DNA of 19,247 nucleotides from an uncultured Collinsella sp. (lineage in GTDB: Bacteria; Actinomycetota; Coriobacteriia; Coriobacteriales; Coriobacteriaceae). The DNA lies in the NCBI GenBank assembly GCA_934630735.1, contig CAKTWK010000040.1:1-19247 (forward strand), written 5' to 3'. Positions 14,127 to 19,247 of the stretch are shown one piece after another; the first letter of the stretch is position 1, and every line of letters starts with the position of its first letter. A program made the position numbers and the translations under genes. The notes under the pieces were generated by a model that worked only from the letters and a program-made list of their open reading frames with translations, ran no database searches and was not told where the DNA came from.

Positions 14127-16784
14127 TTAGGCGCCGAGCGCGGTCTTGGCGGCCGCGAGGGCATCGGCGATACCGGCAGCATTCTTGCCACCGGCCTGGG
14201 CCATGTTGGGACGACCGCCACCGCGACCATCGACCAGGCCCGCGATCTGCTTGATCACGTTGCCGGCGTGGAAACCGGCCTTCACGGCGTCATCGGAGCC
14301 GGCGGCGAGCAGGGCCGGGGTGCCCTTCTCGGTAACGCTGGCAACGACGCAGGCGACGGGGCCGGCAACCTTCTGGTGCACGGTATCCCACACATTGCGC
14401 AGGTCAGCAGCCTCAAGACCCTGAAGCTCAGCGACGACGAGCTTGTAGCCGTTCAGCTCGACAGCGCCCTCGATGGCGCCAGAGATAGCGTCGGAGGAGC
14501 CACCGGTGAGTGCCTTCTTGAGCTTGTTGGACGTCTCGCGCAGCTCGGCCTGCAGGTTCTCCACGCGGGCGGGAACTTCGTCGACGCGGCACTTGAGCGC
14601 AGCGGCGGCGGCGTCAACGAGCGCCAGGCGGTCGGCCATGTAATCGAGAGCGCCCTTGGAGGTCACAGCCTCGATACGGCGGACGTTCGAGCCCGTGGAG
14701 GACTCGGAGATAATCTTGAACAGGCCGATCTCGGCGGTGTTGGCAGCGTGCGTGCCACCGCAGAGCTCACGGGAGAACGGCTGATCCTCGGCGCCCACAG
14801 AGACAACGCGGACGACGTCGCCGTACTTCTCGCCAAACAGGGCGACAGCACCGGCGGCCTTGGCCTCGTCGATGCCCATGACGCGGGTCACGACCGGTTT
14901 GGAAGCGAAGATCTGCTGGTTGACCAGGTCCTCGACAGCCTTGAGCTGCTCGGAGGACAGGGCCTCGAAGTGCGTGAAGTCAAAGCGCAGGTGCTCGGGC
15001 GTCACCAGCGAGCCAGCCTGGGAGACATGCTCGCCCAGGACCTGCTTAAGCGCAGCGTCGAGCAGGTGGGTGGCGGTGTGGTTACGGCGCAGGAAACCAC
15101 GGCGCTCGGCGTCGAGCGCGGCGGTCACGGTAGCACCGACGGTCAATGTGCCCTCGGCAACGTGGGCGACGTGAGCATACAGGCCATTGTGGTTCTTGGT
15201 ATCGGAAACGGTCAGCGCAACGCCCTCGGCGAAAAGCTCGCCGGCATCGCCCTGCTGGCCACCCATCTCGGCGTAGAACGGGGTGCGGTCGAGCACGACC
15301 TCGACGTCCTCGCCCGCAGCGGCGGACTCGACGGACTCACCGTTGCGAACGATAGCGACAACTTTGGCATCCTCGATCACATCGTTGTCATAGCCGTCGA
15401 ACTCGGTCGCAGCGACCTTGTCGGAAAGCTCGACCCACACGTCGTTGAAGCTGCCCCAAGCATCGCCCTTGGCGTTGGCGCGAGCGCGGGCCTTCTGGTC
15501 CTCCATGCAAGCGGTGAAGCCGTCCATATCGACGTTGTGACCGGCGGTGCCGGCGATCTCGACGGTCAGGTCGATGGGGAAACCAAAGGTGTCGTGCAGC
15601 TTAAAGGCAACGTCGCCCGGAAGGACAGTACCCTCGGCAAGCGCGGCCAGGGCCTCGTCCAGGTAGACGCGACCGTTGTCGAGCGTCGTGGAGAAACGCT
15701 CCTCCTCGGAAGCGACGATACCCTTGACGAGCGCGACGTTCTTGAGCAGCTCGGGATAGGCCTCGCCCATCTGGGCGTTGACCTCGTCAATGAACTTGGT
15801 CAGGAAGGCGCCCTCGATGCCCAACAGGCGACCGTGGAACACGGCACGGCGGAGCAAGCGGCGAAGGACGTACTCGCGACCCTCGTTACCGGGGAGAATG
15901 CCGTCCGAAATCATAAAGTCGACGGCACGAGAGTGATCCGCGATGATGCGCAGGGAGCGGCTGGCACCGGAGTAATCGTCGGCGTCATAGGTCTTGCCGC
16001 TGATCTTCTCGCCCAGCTTGATGAGGTGCTGCATCAGATCGCCGTCGTAATTAGCGGTCTTGTGCTGCATGATGGCGGCCATGCGCTCCAGACCCATGCC
16101 CGTATCGAGGTTGCGGTGCGGCAGCTCCGGCATGGAGCCGTCCTCCTGGCGGTCGTACTGGGTAAAGACGAGATTCCAGAACTCCAGGAAGCGGTCGCAG
16201 TCGCAGCCGGGCTTGCAGTCGGGGCTGCCGCAGCCGACCTCCTCGCCCATGTCAAAGTAGATCTCGGAGCACGGACCGCAGGGGCCGGTGGGGCCAGCGG
16301 CCCAGAAGTTGTCGTCCTCGCCCAGGCGGGAGATGTGATCCTCGGCAACGCCCAGGGAGCGCCACACGTCATGGGTCTCGTCGTCCTCGGTAAAGACGGT
16401 GAAGTACAGGCGATCGAGCGGCAGCTTGAACTCCTTGGTAATGAGCTCAAAGGCCCAAGCGCAGGCCTGCTGCTTGGAGACGCCACCAAAGGAGAAGTCG
16501 CCGAGCATCTCAAAGAAGGACAGGTGACGGCCGTCCTCGCCGATGCAATCGATGTCGTTGGTGCGGACGCACTTCTGGCAGGAGATTGCGCCGATCTCCT
16601 TCATGGTCTTCTTGCCCTGGTAATACTCCTTAAACTGGTTCATGCCGGCGTTGGCAAGCAGCAGCGAAGGATCGTCGGGGACGAGGGACGAAGAAGGATA
16701 GAGCTTAAGACCGCGCTCCTCAAAGAAGTTGAGGAACTTAGAGCGAATCTCGGCCGTAGTCATTGACGGGTAGTCAGCACTCAT
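14127..16784 (-). CDS. alaS: Alanyl-tRNA synthetase
   Basis: An 885-residue class II synthetase charging tRNA-Ala. Motif 1 region SSLVPDDPSLLLANAGMNQF is near 34-53. The editing domain has zinc ligands H569 and H573 (RNHTATHLL) and C675 and H679 (CGGTH). The C-Ala domain near the end has GGGRPNMAQAGGK. The catalytic-domain insertion CGSPDCKPGCDCDR is a normal Cys-rich zinc-type segment of many AlaS. ATG at 16784 follows GAGGAG at 9 bases; the longer open frame to 16874 overlaps the promoter. It leads the alaS-ruvX-mltG-yqeG-aroK operon. Confidence 0.97.
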   Translation of the reverse strand: MSADYPSMTTAEIRSKFLNFFEERGLKLYPSSSLVPDDPSLLLANAGMNQFKEYYQGKKTMKEIGAISCQKCVRTNDIDCIGEDGRHLSFFEMLGDFSFGGVSKQQACAWAFELITKEFKLPLDRLYFTVFTEDDETHDVWRSLGVAEDHISRLGEDDNFWAAGPTGPCGPCSEIYFDMGEEVGCGSPDCKPGCDCDRFLEFWNLVFTQYDRQEDGSMPELPHRNLDTGMGLERMAAIMQHKTANYDGDLMQHLIKLGEKISGKTYDADDYSGASRSLRIIADHSRAVDFMISDGILPGNEGREYVLRRLLRRAVFHGRLLGIEGAFLTKFIDEVNAQMGEAYPELLKNVALVKGIVASEEERFSTTLDNGRVYLDEALAALAEGTVLPGDVAFKLHDTFGFPIDLTVEIAGTAGHNVDMDGFTACMEDQKARARANAKGDAWGSFNDVWVELSDKVAATEFDGYDNDVIEDAKVVAIVRNGESVESAAAGEDVEVVLDRTPFYAEMGGQQGDAGELFAEGVALTVSDTKNHNGLYAHVAHVAEGTLTVGATVTAALDAERRGFLRRNHTATHLLDAALKQVLGEHVSQAGSLVTPEHLRFDFTHFEALSSEQLKAVEDLVNQQIFASKPVVTRVMGIDEAKAAGAVALFGEKYGDVVRVVSVGAEDQPFSRELCGGTHAANTAEIGLFKIISESSTGSNVRRIEAVTSKGALDYMADRLALVDAAAAALKCRVDEVPARVENLQAELRETSNKLKKALTGGSSDAISGAIEGAVELNGYKLVVAELQGLEAADLRNVWDTVHQKVAGPVACVVASVTEKGTPALLAAGSDDAVKAGFHAGNVIKQIAGLVDGRGGGRPNMAQAGGKNAAGIADALAAAKTALGA

Positions 16785-16830
16785 AGAGGGAATCTCCTCG
16801 GTTTCACATCGAAACAGTTCAAACGTAACG

Positions 16831-16858
16831 ATATTACCATCCCACCGCGCCTGTGCAA
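16831..16858 (-). promoter_or_regulatory. Candidate alaS promoter
   Basis: On the minus strand TTGCAC (16858-16853) is followed after 16 bases by TAATAT (16836-16831), preceded by TGG, an extended -10 feature. It gives a leader of about 40 nt. The -35 overlaps the T-run of the upstream terminator. Confidence 0.55.
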
Positions 16859-16886
16859 AAAAGAGGGCCGCCAAACAGCGACCCTC
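16855..16886 (-). terminator. Minus-strand terminator upstream of alaS
   Basis: 16863-16871 pairs with 16878-16886 in a 9-bp stem with one mismatch and a 6-nt loop. On the minus strand TTTTTTGC follows. The only minus-strand genes upstream are the AI-2E permease and sigma factor, so their transcript would pass antisense through the small plus-strand gene before ending here. Confidence 0.75.
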
Positions 16887-16923
16887 CAGCGAAAGTGCAC
16901 GTTATTCAGTACTGTGCGATCCT

Positions 16924-16972
16924 TTGAAAAAGGACTGCTGTAGAATTACATATAAGAGTCACCCGGAAGGAG
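16924..16972 (+). promoter_or_regulatory. Candidate promoter and ribosome binding site of the small membrane protein gene
   Basis: TTGAAA at 16924-16929 is a good -35, and TACATA (16947-16952), TAGAAT (16941-16946) and TATAAG (16951-16956) are possible -10 boxes, none with ideal spacing and match together. GGAAGGAG at 16965-16972, 6 bases before ATG, is a strong ribosome binding site and supports real translation of the gene. Confidence 0.45.
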
Positions 16973-16978
16973 CGATCG

Positions 16979-17218
16979 ATGAAAAGTAAACGATTTGTCC
17001 TGAATGCACTTCTGGTACTAGCACTTTTAGCGCTCTTGGCCTTCTCCTGCTGGTACGCAAACCAACCAGCATTTGGCTACGTATTATATGCAGTAACGTC
17101 CGGCGATAAGGCTTATTGCCCTCTACGCGCAATTGACGTTCTCTATTTCTATGTAGCAGGCCCCTTATCAATCGCTTTGCTCGCGTTTCTTGTCTTTTAC
17201 AACATCAAGAAACGCTAA
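16979..17218 (+). CDS. Small two-TM membrane protein of unknown function
   Basis: A 79-residue protein I do not recognise. A short basic N terminus (MKSKRF) precedes a TM segment (about 7-27), a polar loop with aromatic residues and cysteines C24 and C47, a second TM segment (about 54-73) and a basic end NIKKR. It is AT-richer and less codon-biased than its neighbours. The strong ribosome binding site GGAAGGAG supports translation. It is the only plus-strand gene between alaS and the permease, convergent with the latter (6 nt between stops) with no terminator between. The lipobox-like AFSC is too weak to call a lipoprotein. Confidence 0.7.
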   Translation: MKSKRFVLNALLVLALLALLAFSCWYANQPAFGYVLYAVTSGDKAYCPLRAIDVLYFYVAGPLSIALLAFLVFYNIKKR

Positions 17219-17224
17219 CAGGGC

Positions 17225-18637
17225 CTATTTGGAATCCGAATCGTCCATGGAGCCATCGATGCCGGTTTTGGTGTCGTCGTCCGTATTGGAATCGTCATCC
17301 TTGGCGAAGGGGTTCTTGAAAAAGCCTGTCGCGTCGGGCTGAAGACCCGAGAGCTTAATCCAGGGATTATCGAGCTCAGGCTTGGGCATGGCCTGGGCCT
17401 CCGGCGCGGTCTCGTTACCGATGAGCTCGGACTCGTAAATAAACGTATCATCGCCAAGCGCGTCATAGGCGGCGACCGGGTTGCCCTCGGCATCGCGATA
17501 CGGCGTACCCTTAAACACGGCGCCATCGTATGCCACGAGCTGGCGACCGGTCTCGTTCTCAAAGTAATAGACGAAGATGCCCTTGAGGGCCGCGCACAGC
17601 GGAATGGCGATAACCATGCCGATGGGACCCATGAGTGCCGAGCCGATAACGAGGGCCGTCAGGCTCATGATGGGATGCACCTGCACCGAGCTCTGCATGA
17701 CCTTAGGCGAAATGACGTTATCGGTGACGTTTTGAGCCACCATGGTCACGACAAGCGTCCATAACGCCAGCATAGGGCTGAACATAAAGCCGAGCACCGT
17801 AGCGATCGCCGCGCTCACCCAGGGACCGACAACCGGAACCAAGTGCATAATGCCGGTAAAGATGGCCATGAGAGCTGCGTATGGATGACCAATGAGCGTA
17901 AAGCCGATAAAGGCGAGGATGCCACCGCAGATGGACGTCACGACCATGCCGCGCATATAACCGCCGACCGAGCGTGAAAGGATGGCAACCATAAAGCGGT
18001 ACGAGGTCTCTTTTTCCTGTCCGATGATGGTGCAGACCTCGTGGTGCATGCGGGGATAGTCACAGGCCAACCAATAGGCAAGCACCAAGCCCAGGAAGAT
18101 GACGAACAGCTGCGAGGCCGTGTTGGTAATGAGCGGGAATACACCGCGACCGAGCTCGGCGGCAATCTGTGAGACATACTTGGACGCCACCGTAACGAGC
18201 GAAGAAAGGTTATCGTCCAGATACTCCTTGACCGGCGTGTTGTTGAGCGTCTTGGCATGTGAGATCATCTCGTTGAGGTCGCCACCAGCAACACGAAGCT
18301 GCTCGGGCAGGCGGCTCAGGACTTCCATGATCTGACCAAAGAGAATCGGCGACAAGATGCAAACGACGCCGACGAGCACAGCAACGACCACAATAAGCGC
18401 GACAAGCGAACCGATGCCGCGATTCACGCCGTGATGCTCGAGCCAGTTGGTGATCGGCGACATCACAAAGGCGATGATGGAACCGACAGCGAGAAACTCG
18501 ATAACCGGCGCCAGGATGCCCATAAGGTTAAAGATGACGGCGGCGATGACAATGCAGCCTACGACGCCCCAAATGCGAAGCGTCAGGATACGGGTATCGC
18601 GCAGCGTGCGGTCGGTTTGTTGGGGGTGCTCACTCAT
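17225..18637 (-). CDS. AI-2E family transporter (PerM/YdiK/TqsA-like)
   Basis: A 470-residue integral membrane protein of the AI-2E transporter family (formerly UPF0118), probably with 7-8 TM segments over residues 20-360. Typical motifs include GLVLAYWLACDYPRM, PVVGPWVSAAIA and NVISPKVM, with SLTALVIGSALMGPIGMVIAIPL in the last helices. Relatives are implicated in AI-2 export or Na+(Li+)/H+ antiport, so substrate is uncertain. A hydrophilic C-terminal tail of about 108 residues (363-470), ending in Asp/Ser-rich sequence, is longer than in many family members. The ATG overlaps the sigma factor stop by ATGA. The ribosome binding site is weak, so it is probably coupled to the sigma gene. Confidence 0.9.
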   Translation of the reverse strand: MSEHPQQTDRTLRDTRILTLRIWGVVGCIVIAAVIFNLMGILAPVIEFLAVGSIIAFVMSPITNWLEHHGVNRGIGSLVALIVVVAVLVGVVCILSPILFGQIMEVLSRLPEQLRVAGGDLNEMISHAKTLNNTPVKEYLDDNLSSLVTVASKYVSQIAAELGRGVFPLITNTASQLFVIFLGLVLAYWLACDYPRMHHEVCTIIGQEKETSYRFMVAILSRSVGGYMRGMVVTSICGGILAFIGFTLIGHPYAALMAIFTGIMHLVPVVGPWVSAAIATVLGFMFSPMLALWTLVVTMVAQNVTDNVISPKVMQSSVQVHPIMSLTALVIGSALMGPIGMVIAIPLCAALKGIFVYYFENETGRQLVAYDGAVFKGTPYRDAEGNPVAAYDALGDDTFIYESELIGNETAPEAQAMPKPELDNPWIKLSGLQPDATGFFKNPFAKDDDSNTDDDTKTGIDGSMDDSDSK

Positions 18638-19247
18638 GAACGAACCATCACTCCGTCGGGGTCAATCTTGTCCTGAATCTTCTTAAGCGTGCGGCGCAGC
18701 AGACGCGAAACCTGAACCTGCGAGATGCCCAGCTTCTTGGCAATCTCGATCTGGGTCATGCCCTTCACAAAGCGCAACTCGATAACCTCACGCTCGCGCG
18801 GCGAAAAATCGCGGATGGCTTCCTCAATCACCAGGCGGTCATCGGTAAAGTCGAGCTCGTTGTCGTCGTCGGCGTAGCGATCGAGAATCGAAGGCGCATC
18901 GTCGGAATCGGACGCACCGGGGGCCTCGATGGGCACCGAGGTGTAGGCCGAGGACGATTCCATGGCTTCGAGCACCTCGTCGACGGTCACGCCCAGGTAA
19001 TCGGCGATTTCCTCAACCTTGGGTGAACGCTGAAGCTCGTTGGTGAGCTTGTCGGTGGCCTGGTTAACCTTGGCAGAGAGCTCCTGCAAGCGACGGGGCA
19101 CGCGCACACTCCAACCCTTGTCGCGGAAGTGGCGCTTGATCTCGCCCAAAATGGTAGGCGTAGCAAACGTGGTGAACTCGAGTCCGCGCTCGGGATCAAA
19201 GCGATCGATAGCCTTGAGCAAGCCCAAGTACCCGACCTGCAAAAGGT
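18634..19247 (-). CDS. Sigma-70 family factor of SigB/SigF type (5' end outside window)
   Basis: The last 204 or more codons of an alternative sigma factor; the beginning lies beyond the right edge. The visible start reads DLLQVGYLGLLKAIDRFDP-like region 2 (the edge codons are partial), with FTTFATPTILGEIKRHFRDKGW following. Region 3 includes VPRRLQELSAKVN and the SPKVEEIADYLGV helix. Region 4 is FSPREREVIELRFVKGMTQIEIAKKLGISQVQVSRLLRRTLKKI in pieces, a standard HTH. This pattern matches SigB/SigF/SigG-group sigma factors of general stress or cell-fate control. It overlaps the AI-2E permease, and its anti-sigma partner, if any, would be upstream. Confidence 0.92.
   Translation of the reverse strand, partial: LLQVGYLGLLKAIDRFDPERGLEFTTFATPTILGEIKRHFRDKGWSVRVPRRLQELSAKVNQATDKLTNELQRSPKVEEIADYLGVTVDEVLEAMESSSAYTSVPIEAPGASDSDDAPSILDRYADDDNELDFTDDRLVIEEAIRDFSPREREVIELRFVKGMTQIEIAKKLGISQVQVSRLLRRTLKKIQDKIDPDGVMVRS

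Noticed and set aside
16199..16243. Cysteine-rich insertion in AlaS as an unusual feature
   Set aside because: This CGSPDCKPGCDCDR-type segment is common in bacterial AlaS and probably binds zinc, so it is not novel.
14034..16766. 910-codon plus-strand frame opposite alaS
   Set aside because: It is an antisense shadow: the minus-strand frame carries all AlaS motifs, and the plus-strand product has no recognisable domain.
16785..16874. Longer AlaS start at 16874
   Set aside because: It would translate through the candidate promoter and terminator stretch; the GAGGAG site supports 16784.
16785..16978. T-box riboswitch upstream of alaS
   Set aside because: I looked for the conserved T-box core and an antiterminator next to a terminator preceding alaS; the leader is only about 40 nt and the hairpin lies before the promoter.
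17002..17053. Lipoprotein signal in the small membrane protein
   Set aside because: The residues before C24 are AFS, lacking the usual Leu at -3, and a second membrane segment follows; a plain two-TM protein fits better.

Overview
The window looks like a chromosomal segment from a high-GC Gram-positive bacterium of the class Coriobacteriia, most likely Collinsella or a close relative. This is inferred from codon and base composition, Asp23, NusB and EF-P protein style, a SigB/SigF-type sigma factor and gene order. It is almost all housekeeping DNA. I see no tRNA, rRNA, CRISPR array or insertion-sequence transposase.

Layout. Positions 1-317 hold no gene, only a bulged hairpin and a strong terminator. 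A single-gene PTS permease of the fructose family (IIB-IIC-IIA, minus strand) follows and is divergent from a MurR/RpiR-type regulator (plus strand); candidate palindromic operators lie between them. Between the regulator and recN, which converge, is a perfect 28-bp inverted repeat around a bidirectional terminator. From about 8.8 kb down to 3.7 kb the minus strand carries one tightly packed probable operon, efp-asp23-nusB-xseB-tlyA-nadK-recN, with short gaps or overlaps. Upstream of it is pepP, with terminators on both sides. From 16.8 kb down to 10.2 kb is a second compact minus-strand operon, alaS-ruvX-mltG-yqeG-aroK-aroB-like. A small unknown two-TM membrane protein gene (plus strand) is isolated between alaS and an AI-2E-family permease. 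That permease overlaps by 4 nt with a SigB/SigF-type sigma factor gene that runs off the right edge.

How it fits together. The order alaS-ruvX-mltG-...-aroK-aroB-...-pepP-efp-...-nusB matches the well-known actinobacterial cluster (for example Mycobacterium tuberculosis alaS-ruvX-mltG-aroE ... aroC-aroK-aroB-aroQ-pepQ-efp-nusB). Here aroE, aroC and aroQ are missing. The protein in the aroB slot keeps the fold-level signature but has lost the residues expected for the three zinc ligands and the glycine-rich NAD motif, whereas AroK keeps its catalytic residues. This eroded or repurposed shikimate block is the most interesting feature of the window; the 28-bp inverted repeat is second.
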